Of a stretch of DNA of 64,000 nt, positions 8,912 through 16,995 are shown piece by piece (positions within the stretch are counted from its first letter, which is position 1; each line of letters opens with the position of its first letter). The position numbers were made by a program, and so were the translations under genes. The stretch is from Xanthobacter flavus (GTDB lineage Bacteria; Pseudomonadota; Alphaproteobacteria; Rhizobiales; Xanthobacteraceae). The notes beneath the pieces were generated by a model. That model saw only the letters and a program-made list of their open reading frames with translations. It was not told the origin of the DNA and made no database searches. The stretch covers positions 1,178,001 to 1,242,000 of the forward strand of contig NZ_JAGGML010000001.1 in NCBI RefSeq assembly GCF_017875275.1, given 5' to 3'.

Positions 8912-9220
8912 CTAATCCCCGTGTGCCGGGGCAGCCCCTGGACCCCCTTCCTCGCTGACTTCCACCTCGACAGGAGGTTCCGGCAACAGCGCAAGGTCGA
9001 GGCCGAGGAACTTCTCGAGGCGTCGGCGAGTCTGCATGCGCATCCTTCCGCTGGTCTCGACGACACAGATCGTCTGGCGCGACACGCCGATGATTTCACC
9101 CAGCTGCCGCTGGGTGAGCTTCAGCCTCCACCGTGCGTTGCGGATCCGGACCCCGCGCGTCCGGTAGACCAGGACGGAGAGTGGCAGATCGATCGGCTCT
9201 TCCCGGAGGTAGGACAGCAT
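8912..9220 (-). CDS. XRE-family helix-turn-helix regulator
   Basis: The 102-residue protein has a clear helix-turn-helix: RNARWRLKLTQRQLGEIIGV followed by SRQTICVVETSGRMR and RRRLEKFLGLDLALLPEPP. The fold is that of small Cro/C1-type DNA-binding proteins. Its start overlaps the stop of the upstream membrane-protein gene (TGATG at 9218-9222). The relaxase-like gene starts about 60 bases downstream, so it may set the level of the mobilization genes. No toxin partner is apparent nearby. Confidence 0.8.
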   Translation of the reverse strand: MLSYLREEPIDLPLSVLVYRTRGVRIRNARWRLKLTQRQLGEIIGVSRQTICVVETSGRMRMQTRRRLEKFLGLDLALLPEPPVEVEVSEEGGPGAAPAHGD

Positions 9221-9528
9221 CAGCGCCTCCCGGCGATGGTGATGAGAAGAATGCGGCCGGCCGCCCGCGTGAGGGCAGCCATGTGCCGGACGGTGACGAT
9301 GCCGAGGCCAATGACGGCCCCGGCCGGTGGCCCGAAGGCGCGCGCGAGGCCATCGCCTAGGACGAACAGGCAGAACGTGGCCGCCGGCAAAACCATGGCG
9401 ACGCTCGCGGCGCCGATCAGCCCGGCGTCGGTGAACCCCCACAGAATGAGAGGGAGGAGGCTGCCAGCTACCCAGAGAGCGACGGCAGCCTCGCGCATGC
9501 GCTGGAGCACCGGCTTTTCAATCGGCAT
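9220..9528 (-). CDS. Small membrane protein, unknown function
   Basis: The 102-residue protein has two or three hydrophobic segments (VALWVAGSLLPLILWGF, LIGAASVAMVLPAATFCLFVLG, and AGAVIGLGIVTV) with a basic C-terminus. I recognise no family. Its start overlaps the preceding gene by 11 bases and its stop overlaps the XRE regulator, so it is embedded in the conjugation-type operon. A role in the transfer channel or in entry exclusion is possible but not shown. Confidence 0.6.
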   Translation of the reverse strand: MPIEKPVLQRMREAAVALWVAGSLLPLILWGFTDAGLIGAASVAMVLPAATFCLFVLGDGLARAFGPPAGAVIGLGIVTVRHMAALTRAAGRILLITIAGRR

Positions 9529-9922
9529 AGAGGTCGTACTTCGCGCGACGGACCGCGAGCGGGTTGGCGCGATCGTCCGAGAGAATCACCACGAGCGCCA
9601 GCAAGCAGAGCTGCCTGGCCCTGATCTCGGAGCCCGCAAACCCTTCGACGAGCAGGCACTCGGTCCACTCTCTGACGTCCTCCTCGAGTTGCCAGGCCCA
9701 GCGGTCGGGAATGCTCGGGTGCAGAGCAACGTTGCACCTGAAGAGGCGGCCGTCCTGTTCAATCGTCTTTCTGCTCTCCGGGGTATCCATTGATTCAGTC
9801 CAGCCTTCAAGGAAGGCATCGACGGCCGCGAGGTCCGCCAACGCCTCGTGCTCATCGCCGAGCGGGCGAGACACCTTGTTCTCATCGCCGGTTGGGCCGG
9901 TTGGCGAGCAAATATCCAACAT
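9518..9922 (-). CDS. Unknown acidic protein in the conjugation-type operon
   Basis: The 134-residue start at 9922 has an AAGGAG ribosome site 8 bases upstream; an in-frame ATG ten codons earlier (9952) lies only 5 bases after the preceding stop and has a weaker site. The protein is acidic in its first half and has a hydrophobic helix near the C-terminus (LCLLALVVILSDD). No family is recognised. It overlaps the next gene by 11 bases, which supports co-translation. Confidence 0.6.
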   Translation of the reverse strand: MLDICSPTGPTGDENKVSRPLGDEHEALADLAAVDAFLEGWTESMDTPESRKTIEQDGRLFRCNVALHPSIPDRWAWQLEEDVREWTECLLVEGFAGSEIRARQLCLLALVVILSDDRANPLAVRRAKYDLYAD

Positions 9923-9957
9923 CGTTTCTGCTCCTTCTTCCTTGAGAACCATTTGCG

Positions 9958-10536
9958 TCACCACCGCCCGCTGGGCGTCGGCGCGACGTGCTGATGAATG
10001 ATGGGCGTGTGCGTCACATGCACCACCTGCGGCTGTGGGTGGGCCTCGTCCCAGATGGCCTGCAGCCGTCCGGAGGCGAAGGCCCGCCGGCGTCGCGCAA
10101 GACGCCAGCCCGCGTTGAAGCGGGAGCCGAGGAGGCCCTTCTCCGCCCGGACGTGGGCCATGAGCAGGATGGACCGCGTGACGAGGTCGCGGAGGTTTTC
10201 CACCGTGCGCTCCTCGTCCCGATAGAGGCGCTCCATGTCCTCGCGCGCATGGACCATCAGCCGGATCAGCACCTGCGGATCGAGGTCGTCGCGCAGCGCA
10301 ACCCACGCCTGCCGGCAGAAGCGCGTTGCCGGCAGCAGCTGTGCCCGCCGCGCCAGGGTGAGGCGGTTCAGAACCTCAGTCATCGCGGCCGGCGATGTCG
10401 TCACGCCCTGGCTGCGCATCAGGTCATAGGTAGACAGAAAATCCGCGCAGAGCCGGCGATAGATGGCCGGATCGCCCTCGCGGGCAAGTCGCTCCGTATC
10501 CTGCTGGTGCAGCAGCTCATTCATCTGATTTTTCAT
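9958..10536 (-). CDS. Unknown basic helical protein, paralogous tail to the gene at 6003
   Basis: The 192-residue protein has a GGAG ribosome site 6 bases before its ATG. It is Arg-rich and mainly helical, with no membrane span. The C-terminal tail IWDEAHPQP..V, then HQHVAPTPSGRW, matches that of the AT-rich protein at 6003-6605 although the bodies differ strongly. It follows an 85-base AT-rich gap after the DotA/TraY gene that probably holds its own promoter. Function is unknown; the conserved His-rich tail suggests a shared binding partner or a metal site. Confidence 0.65.
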   Translation of the reverse strand: MKNQMNELLHQQDTERLAREGDPAIYRRLCADFLSTYDLMRSQGVTTSPAAMTEVLNRLTLARRAQLLPATRFCRQAWVALRDDLDPQVLIRLMVHAREDMERLYRDEERTVENLRDLVTRSILLMAHVRAEKGLLGSRFNAGWRLARRRRAFASGRLQAIWDEAHPQPQVVHVTHTPIIHQHVAPTPSGRW

Positions 10537-10621
10537 GTCATTCTCCGTGCATTTATACTAACAAATGCAACCTATGCGTCAAGATAAAATCTGAAAAAGT
10601 GCGATTTTTAACCCATATTAT

Positions 10622-12853
10622 TCATTCCGTGTCCTGTTTTTTGCTTCGCAGTCGCGCGCCAATGCCTGCCAGACCTTTTTGTGCGCGCTTGCTGCCCTGG
10701 AGTGCGCCGACTCCGAGGCTCCGGCCCATATTCGTGATGCCGGCGGCCGGGCTCACCTGGCCGAACACGTCCCCGCCCATCTTGGACGACCACAGGCTCT
10801 GCACGCCGATTTCCACCCAGCGCAGCGCAGCGTCGCCGAGCTCGGAAATGAGCGCACAGCTGTTCCACACGACGATCGTCGCCGCCGACCCGTAGATGGC
10901 GATGGCGGCCAGCGAGGTGATGGCCGACGTGACCGGACCGGAGTCGAGCGGGATCATCAGCGCGAACACGCTGAAGAACATGCTGTTGAGGATCGCGAAC
11001 GCCGCCGACATGAGCAGCAGCGAGACGATCAGCCCCATGATGATGAGGATCGGCCGGGCCAGGAGGCCGAAGAGCAGCAGATAGCCCTGGCGGCTGGCGC
11101 CGATCAGCGACGGCTCCCGGGCCGGGAAGAAATGCGTCAGGACCCAGATGGGCACCGCGATCAGCGCCTCGAGGCCGATCACCAGCCAGCTGATGACGGC
11201 ACCGAAGAAGTAGACCAGCGGCATGAGTGGCAGCACGCCGCCGATCCAGAAGCCCCCGACCATTAGGATGCCGCCCACGAACCATGCCCCGGCCGCTGCC
11301 GTCTTTACCAGGCCGCCGACGTGGGGGATGAAGCCCGAAGCCACGTCCGACACGGCCGCGCCGCCAAGGGCCCAAAGGCCCGCATCCACCAGGCCCACGC
11401 CGATCTGCGTCAGGATGAGGAGCGGATCGCTCCACTGCGAGGTGCCGTTGGTGCCCGCGACCTGCAGCTTGGAGAGAACCCACCTGAACGCGGAGGAAAC
11501 GCCCGCCGCGCTGGTGTCGGGGACGCCCACCTGCCCGGCTGCCTCGACTGGGCTCGCCTTGCTGAAGTCCGCGAAATAGGCATCGAACGACCGCATATAG
11601 CCCACGTCGCGCTCGTAGCTATCCGCTAGGACGCGCCAGGTGCTCCCGGTCAGCTGGGGCGCGGAACCCAACCAGCCGCCCTGAGACATGGGCTGCAAGA
11701 TGGAGCTGAGGCTGTCGGGCGCCACGCCCTCCATGTTCGTGGCATTGACGACACTCTGGAAATATTGGGCGATGTTGATGTTGGCCCGCTGCCAGGAGAT
11801 CGCGAACACCCATCCTGCAGAGGCGGTCTCGTCCAGATAGGTCGCGGCCAGCTGCTTGATGCTTGCGTCGCTTCCCGACAGGGTGTTGTTGACCGCATTT
11901 CGCAGGGCCGCCTGCGCCGAGGCGACGCCGCTACCGATCTGCGTCTTGATCTCCTGATCGTTCCGCGCCTGGAGATAGACCTGGTTCGCGATGCTCTTCG
12001 CGGTAGCGTCAATCTGCCCCCAGGCCGCGTTCAGTCCTCCGTTCACGGCATTGACGGCGATCGCGTTCATCTTCTCCCATGTCGCGAGATCGATCTCGCC
12101 GGTAACGCCTTGGGCCGGTACGCCCAGCGCGCTGGCCTTGGGGAGCTGGTACTGAACCGACCCGCAAAGCGAGGTGGAGCCGTTGAACCACGTTCCAGAG
12201 TCCGCGAAGGCCTGGACAATCGAGTCGGTCTTCTGGCCGAACAGGCCCCTGACGGGCAATGTGCGGGCGACGATCGGCTTGCCGTCTCTCGCGCTGCCGT
12301 GCCCAAATGTCTCGGCGATCTCGTTGAGCCTGTAGGCACACACATAGCCAATGGCCCGGGTCCGGATGGCCCCGGCAATCATGCCCCGCAACTTGTAATC
12401 GTCCTCGGGTACGGTCGCGACTTGGCTGTAACCGCCGGAGGCGATCATGGGAGAGATCTTGGCCCAGAGGTTGTCGGCTGCGCCGGAGCCCCAAACAAGG
12501 ATCTGGATCACCAGCAGCTGCGCGAGGGTGAAGCCGGAGCTCACGGGCAAAATCATGATGGCCCCGAGGCCGACGCGGGCCACGGTGTATTTGACGCTGT
12601 TCCCGCCCATCGCCTCGCCTTCGCGAGCGGTATCGGCGACCCCCACATAGATCGTGTAGGTGATGAAGATTGAGCCGACGATCGCCACCGCAACGTTGAA
12701 GAAGGCCGCGGCAGTCGCGATCATGTTCGCGTCAGAACAGGTGGTGCCCTTCCAGACCGCGTCCACTGTGCAGCCAAGCACGCGGCGCAGGGATATGAGG
12801 GCATAGTCGTTCTGGACGGGCGTAAAAATGCTGGAAAATGACTTGTCATCCAT
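10622..12853 (-). CDS. DotA/TraY-family inner-membrane protein of a type IVB-like secretion system
   Basis: The 743-residue protein shows the DotA/TraY pattern. There are two N-terminal membrane segments (AAAFFNVAVAIVGSIFITYT and a second near LGAIMILPVSSGFTLAQLLV, then VWGSGAADNLW), a large periplasmic domain of about 350 residues, and a cluster of C-terminal membrane helices (AAAGAWFVGGILMVGGFWIG, and LIIMGLIVSLLLMSAAFAIL). It would sit in the inner membrane as a core or channel subunit of conjugal transfer. The start at 12853 overlaps the end of the replication-like gene by 8 bases. No other Dot/Icm or Tra genes are in the window; they should lie to the left if the system is complete. Confidence 0.8.
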   Translation of the reverse strand: MDDKSFSSIFTPVQNDYALISLRRVLGCTVDAVWKGTTCSDANMIATAAAFFNVAVAIVGSIFITYTIYVGVADTAREGEAMGGNSVKYTVARVGLGAIMILPVSSGFTLAQLLVIQILVWGSGAADNLWAKISPMIASGGYSQVATVPEDDYKLRGMIAGAIRTRAIGYVCAYRLNEIAETFGHGSARDGKPIVARTLPVRGLFGQKTDSIVQAFADSGTWFNGSTSLCGSVQYQLPKASALGVPAQGVTGEIDLATWEKMNAIAVNAVNGGLNAAWGQIDATAKSIANQVYLQARNDQEIKTQIGSGVASAQAALRNAVNNTLSGSDASIKQLAATYLDETASAGWVFAISWQRANINIAQYFQSVVNATNMEGVAPDSLSSILQPMSQGGWLGSAPQLTGSTWRVLADSYERDVGYMRSFDAYFADFSKASPVEAAGQVGVPDTSAAGVSSAFRWVLSKLQVAGTNGTSQWSDPLLILTQIGVGLVDAGLWALGGAAVSDVASGFIPHVGGLVKTAAAGAWFVGGILMVGGFWIGGVLPLMPLVYFFGAVISWLVIGLEALIAVPIWVLTHFFPAREPSLIGASRQGYLLLFGLLARPILIIMGLIVSLLLMSAAFAILNSMFFSVFALMIPLDSGPVTSAITSLAAIAIYGSAATIVVWNSCALISELGDAALRWVEIGVQSLWSSKMGGDVFGQVSPAAGITNMGRSLGVGALQGSKRAQKGLAGIGARLRSKKQDTE

Positions 12854-13988
12854 GGGAGGTGGCCTCGATCGAGGGGGGAAGAGGGGTGGGAAAATACCGG
12901 CCCAGCCTGCGCTCAAGGGCGCCGGTCTCAGCCTGAACGAGGCGTCGGACGCCGGTCTCGAGTGGCGCGCGGGCGTAAGCAAAGGCGCCTCGCCATCGGG
13001 TCCACTCGGGTGAGCCCTCTTGGATGAAGACCCATGTCGTTTCGTCACGGGGCGCCTTTGCCTCCCGGACAGCGCGAGTGATTTCGTCGTCTGGCGGCGG
13101 GGTGGCCGGCGCGGCTCTTGAGAACCGATCAGCCTCGTCGTCGAGCCAGCGTTGGCCGCGCAGCCAATTGGCGGGCGATGCGATCCATCGCGCTTCCCGC
13201 GTGGCGCACTTCCTCGCGTACCGCTTAGCGCCGCTCACCAGCAGCGAAGCCGGAACTGCCGCGGCACGGGCTGCGGTCCATTCGCGAAGCGCAGCAGCGC
13301 GGCCCTCCTTTTTGGGGAAGGTCTGCCAGAACTGGTCGAACGTCTCCCCAATGTCGGAAGGCAGCTTGATCTCCGATTGTGCCGCCGGAGGTGGCTGGGA
13401 CTCCAGTGGGATCAACCCCGGGCCCGCGTCGACCAGATGAGAGATATATTTCTTGTTCTCTTCCTGGATTCGGGTCGCGTTCCTGCAACTGCCTCCGGTC
13501 GCATTCTCGCGACCAGTGCTAGGGGCGGCCAGTTCAGGGCCGGTCGCATTTTCGCAACCGGCTTCCGGCCTCTCCGACACCAGATGCCGGACCTCCGGCC
13601 GATCAAAGCAAAGCTCATAATCGGTACGCCTGCCTTGCTTACGATCGGCTTCGACCCAACCGCGGCTCTCCAACTCCGCGAGCGACCGCATGATTGCGTG
13701 TCGACTGAGGGAGAGCAGGGAGGCAAGGCGCGCGATCGAGGGATTGCACTGGCCGGTCCGGCTGTTCAGATGATCCAGTAGCAAACCGAAGAGGTTCTTC
13801 GCCGTCGAGCACAGCGTGTCATCCACCAGACAGGCCTGGAGCAGGCGCCACTTGTCGAGCAGTGTCACCTGGCTTGTTGGCTGCCGCTCCTCGTGGTACT
13901 GAAGATGTGCGGCTTGAGAAGAGCTGCTTCTGAATTGGGCCCGCGGAGCGCTGCCACGCTTCGCGGGTCTTTCGTTTCGAAGCCCCAT
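12846..13988 (-). CDS. Winged-helix replication-initiator-like protein
   Basis: The 380-residue protein has an N-terminal winged helix-turn-helix typical of plasmid replication or phage-type initiators: DKWRLLQACLVDD, then NSRTGQCNPSIARLASLLSL, then SRHAIMRSLAELESRGWVEA. A linker follows, then a C-terminal segment FDQFWQTFPKKEGRAAALREW found in replication-related and phage O-like proteins. A GTG one codon upstream is an alternative start. It heads the minus-strand operon and overlaps the DotA/TraY gene. A palindrome (13986-14019) covers its start codon and may be an autoregulatory operator. Replication role is inferred from domain layout only. Confidence 0.65.
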   Translation of the reverse strand: MGLRNERPAKRGSAPRAQFRSSSSQAAHLQYHEERQPTSQVTLLDKWRLLQACLVDDTLCSTAKNLFGLLLDHLNSRTGQCNPSIARLASLLSLSRHAIMRSLAELESRGWVEADRKQGRRTDYELCFDRPEVRHLVSERPEAGCENATGPELAAPSTGRENATGGSCRNATRIQEENKKYISHLVDAGPGLIPLESQPPPAAQSEIKLPSDIGETFDQFWQTFPKKEGRAAALREWTAARAAAVPASLLVSGAKRYARKCATREARWIASPANWLRGQRWLDDEADRFSRAAPATPPPDDEITRAVREAKAPRDETTWVFIQEGSPEWTRWRGAFAYARAPLETGVRRLVQAETGALERRLGRYFPTPLPPSIEATSHG

Positions 13989-14019
13989 CACTACTTTCCT
14001 CTGCTGAGGGGTAGTGATG
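13986..14019. promoter_or_regulatory. 9-bp inverted repeat over the replication-like gene start
   Basis: CATCACTAC (13986-13994) and GTAGTGATG (14011-14019) are perfect inverted repeats separated by 16 bases. The left arm includes the ATG of the replication-like gene. The spacing of arm centres (25 bp) suits a dimeric DNA-binding protein, or the arms could form a hairpin that occludes the start of translation. It is also within 50 bases of the tRNA-derived attachment site and could be a recombination-factor site. Confidence 0.45.
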
Positions 14020-14057
14020 AGGAACGCGGTTATTTCAATTCAACGGCTTGCGCCAAA

Positions 14058-14102
14058 TTCCCAAGCTGTATGTCGTGGGTTCGATTCCCATCGCCCGCTC
14101 CA
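14058..14102 (+). other. 3' fragment of tRNA-Gly(CCC): putative attachment site and island boundary
   Basis: The sequence runs from the anticodon loop TTCCCAA (14058-14064) through stem GCTGT, a 5-base variable region, T-arm GTGGG-TTCGATT-CCCAT (14075-14091), acceptor strand CGCCCGC, discriminator T and CCA (14100-14102). The 5' half of the tRNA is absent; upstream is GCGCCAAA rather than the matching anticodon stem. A 3' tRNA remnant at the junction between mobile genes and chromosome is the hallmark of integration into a tRNA gene. Confidence 0.85.
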
Positions 14103-14224
14103 GTTTCCCCCCATTCTGAGAGATCGGCCGGGATCCGGCCAGACGGTCCGCGCGCCGGCGCGCGCTCTATGCCGCGGCATGGGGGCGCAGCTTCGCGAGA
14201 TCGCAAGCGCCCTGCCCCGCCCCC

Positions 14225-15433
14225 TCACCTCAGCATGAAGCCGATCGCCAGCGCGTTGGCGATGTCGATGAAGAAGGCGGAGACCAGCGGCAGGATGATG
14301 AAGGCGATGGGCGCCGGGCCGTGGGTGCGGGTCACGGCGGTCATGTTGGCGATGGCGGTCGGCGTGGCGCCGAGGCTGATGCCGGTGAAGCCGGCGGCCA
14401 GCACCGCCGCCTGATAGGTCCGGCCCATGGCGGGAAACACCACGAACAGGATGTAGGCCACCGCCACCAGCGTCTGCAGCGCCAGCACCGTGCCGAGCGC
14501 CGGACCAAGGCCGCCGAGGGTCCACAGCTGCATGCTCATGAGCGACATGGCGAGGAAGATCTTCAGCGACAGATCCGATACCAGCGCCAGCGCCGGGGTG
14601 CGGGCCGGCCACGGCAGGCGCGGCGCCACCTTCGGCAGGATGTTGGTGATGACGATGGCCACCAGCATGCACACCACGAACATGGGCAGCTTCAGCCCGG
14701 TCTTCTCCACCACGCCTTCCAGCGCATAGGCGATGATGATGACGATGTTGAGCGCCAGGATGGTGACGAGGATGTTCTTGTAGTTCACCGAACCGCCCTC
14801 GGGCTCGGCCGGTGTGTCCGGCAGGCCCACCATGGGGGCGTCGTCGCCGGTGCCGCGCAAGTTGAAGCGGGAGATGAGCAGGCCCGCCACTGGACCGCCC
14901 ACCAGGCTGGCGATGACGAGGCCGAGGGTGGCGCTGGCGATGCCGATTTCCAGTGCGTTGGGCAAATTGAACCGCTGCGCGATCAGCGGCGCCCAGGCGA
15001 TGGTGGTGCCGTGGCCGCCCACCAGAGACACCGAGCCCAGCAGCGGCCCCACGCCATAGGGCAGGCCGAGCACTGCCGCGCCGCCGACGGCGACCACGTT
15101 CTGCAGCACCAGATAGACCACCGTCAGCAGCAGCAGGATCACCAGCGGCTTGCCGCCGGTGGCGAGGTCCGAGACCCGGGCGTTGAGGCCGATGCCGGTG
15201 AAGAAATAGAGCAGCAACATGTCGCGCGCATTGAGGTCGAAGGTCACCGCGAGGCCCAGCACCTTGTAGGCGAACAGGGTGGCGAGCGCCGCGATGATGC
15301 CGCCGGTGACGGCCTCGGGGATGTTCCAGCGCTTGAGGGGGGTGATGATCTCGTTGAGGCCGGCGCCGAGGAAGTAGACGAGGATGGCGATGGTGAAGCT
15401 CAGCAGCCCCGAAACCTCGAACGTCGCTGGCAT
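14225..15433 (-). CDS. gltS: Sodium/glutamate symporter
   Basis: The 402-residue inner-membrane carrier imports glutamate with sodium. It has about ten hydrophobic helices in two inverted halves and the GltS signatures GGHGTTIAWAPLI and GFTGISLGATPTAIANM, which contribute the re-entrant loops. Length equals the E. coli protein. Start MPATFEVSG at 15433 is the only one preserving the first helix correctly. It is the first chromosomal gene after the tRNA-Gly fragment and appears monocistronic. Confidence 0.92.
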   Translation of the reverse strand: MPATFEVSGLLSFTIAILVYFLGAGLNEIITPLKRWNIPEAVTGGIIAALATLFAYKVLGLAVTFDLNARDMLLLYFFTGIGLNARVSDLATGGKPLVILLLLTVVYLVLQNVVAVGGAAVLGLPYGVGPLLGSVSLVGGHGTTIAWAPLIAQRFNLPNALEIGIASATLGLVIASLVGGPVAGLLISRFNLRGTGDDAPMVGLPDTPAEPEGGSVNYKNILVTILALNIVIIIAYALEGVVEKTGLKLPMFVVCMLVAIVITNILPKVAPRLPWPARTPALALVSDLSLKIFLAMSLMSMQLWTLGGLGPALGTVLALQTLVAVAYILFVVFPAMGRTYQAAVLAAGFTGISLGATPTAIANMTAVTRTHGPAPIAFIILPLVSAFFIDIANALAIGFMLR

Positions 15434-15500
15434 ATGGCTTCCCCCTGCGCGGCACTGTCTCGCCCCACCTGTAGCCCATTCCGGGCGGGGCTGAAAACGG

Positions 15501-16835
15501 TCAGGCGCCGAGGTGTCGCAGGGCCTTGCCAGCGAGCACGTCCGTCTCGATGTCCTCCAGCTCCACCTGCCGCGTCTCCGGCACGTAGGCGAGGGAGATG
15601 AAGAGCGAGGCGACGCACACCACGAGGAAGATGCCGATGGTGGCGGCAAGGCCGATGCCCTCCACCACCGAGAGGAAGCTCGCCGCGACGATGGCGTTGA
15701 ACAGCCAGCTCGTTGCCGAGGCGGCGGCGATGCCCCGTTCGCGGATGGCCGAGGGGAACAGCTCGGACATGAGCACATAGGGCAGCGGCCCGAGGCTCAG
15801 CGCGAAGGCGACGATGTAGGCGCAGAGCCCCGCGAGCGCCACATAGGGCCAGTCCGCCAGCGCCGCGACGATCACCACGGCGAGGCTCACCGCCATGGCC
15901 GCCGAGCCGGCGATGAGCAGCGGGCGGCGGCCGAGGCGGTCCACCAGCATCATGGCGGCCAGCGTCGCCAGCACGTTGACGAGGCCGAGCCCGAAGGTGG
16001 CGGCGAGGGCGGCGACGCCGGCCGGAAAGCCGAGCTCGGTGAAGATGTGCGGGGCGTAATAGAGAATGCCATCGATGCCGGAGAAATTCTGCAGCACGAA
16101 CAGCACGCTGCACAGCACCAGCACCGCCTTGGTGCTGCCCCGGCCGAGCACGGCCCGCCAGTTGCCGGCCGGCGCGCTCTCGCCGTCGCCGGCGGAGATC
16201 TCGCCGGCAAGGCCCAGCCGCTGGGCCGCCGCCTCGCCCTCTACGATCCGACCGCGGGACATGAGCCAGCGCGGGCTTTCCGGCAGCAGCAGCACGGCGC
16301 CCGCGCACGCCACCGCGATCAGCGCGCCGCCGCCCAGCATCTGCGCCCACGTGGCGTGGCCGGTGAGCGCGAGGGGCACCGCATAGCCGAGCAGGATGCC
16401 GATGGTGACGGCGAGCTGGAACAGGGAGACCACCGCGCCGCGATGGCGCGCCGGCGTCACCTCCGCCGCATACATGGGGACCACCATGGAGGAGAGCCCC
16501 ACCCCGAGGCCGATGAGGATGCGCGCCGCCACCAGCATCCCCACGCCCGGCGCCATCGCCTGCCCGAGCGGCACCAGTGCGTAGCCGGCGAAGGCCAGCG
16601 CCGCGGCGAGCAGGCAGGAGGGCCGCCGTCCGATCCGCTGGGAAATCGGCGCGGCGAGCACCGCGCCCACGAAGCAGCCGGCCAGCAGCGACGTCACCAT
16701 CATCTCGGTGGCGCGGGTGGACAGGGCGAACGCCTCGGAGATGGCGCCGACCACACCGGCGATGGACGCCGTGCTGAAGCCGAACAACATGCCATTGAGG
16801 AGCACGAGGCCCGCCGTGAGGAACAAGGTTGCCAT
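15501..16835 (-). CDS. MFS sugar-porter family transporter
   Basis: The 444-residue protein has twelve predicted helices and the sugar-porter signatures RIGRRPS after helix 2, PESPRWL, the helix-7 motif QNFSGIDGILYYAP, DRLGRRPLL and PETRQ near the end. It should import a monosaccharide or polyol with protons. It is divergent from the DegT aminotransferase and resembles the second sugar porter at 18401, so the region may be specialised for one sugar-like substrate class. The start at 16835 places the first membrane helix at the N-terminus; longer frames add an atypical leader. Confidence 0.85.
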   Translation of the reverse strand: MATLFLTAGLVLLNGMLFGFSTASIAGVVGAISEAFALSTRATEMMVTSLLAGCFVGAVLAAPISQRIGRRPSCLLAAALAFAGYALVPLGQAMAPGVGMLVAARILIGLGVGLSSMVVPMYAAEVTPARHRGAVVSLFQLAVTIGILLGYAVPLALTGHATWAQMLGGGALIAVACAGAVLLLPESPRWLMSRGRIVEGEAAAQRLGLAGEISAGDGESAPAGNWRAVLGRGSTKAVLVLCSVLFVLQNFSGIDGILYYAPHIFTELGFPAGVAALAATFGLGLVNVLATLAAMMLVDRLGRRPLLIAGSAAMAVSLAVVIVAALADWPYVALAGLCAYIVAFALSLGPLPYVLMSELFPSAIRERGIAAASATSWLFNAIVAASFLSVVEGIGLAATIGIFLVVCVASLFISLAYVPETRQVELEDIETDVLAGKALRHLGA

Positions 16836-16995
16836 GTGATCCGACGGGTATGGAGGTAGGGCGCGGATAACGTGCGCGAGATGGAGCGGCCTGCAGGACT
16901 TGTAAGCGCCACCTACAGTAGAGCATAAGTACGAAAAATCGAGCGGCGATAGGCCCGGCCACCTGCCGGAGCGTGCCGTATGGGGAGGGCGCCAA

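Larger units (their letters stand above)
1..14102. mobile_element. Distal part of an integrated mobile element ending in a tRNA-Gly fragment
   Basis: This stretch carries a Tn3-family transposon end, a serine recombinase, a restriction-modification cassette and a minus-strand conjugation-type operon (relaxase-like, DotA/TraY, replication-like protein). It stops at a 3' tRNA-Gly(CCC) fragment at 14058-14102, after which ordinary chromosomal genes begin with gltS. The layout fits an integrative conjugative or mobilizable element inserted in the tRNA gene, with integrase and intact tRNA beyond the left edge. Base composition is uneven: 6003-6605 is clearly AT-rich while the conjugation genes are GC-rich. 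The left limit is not visible, and the inner Tn3 element is probably a secondary insertion. Confidence 0.7.
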
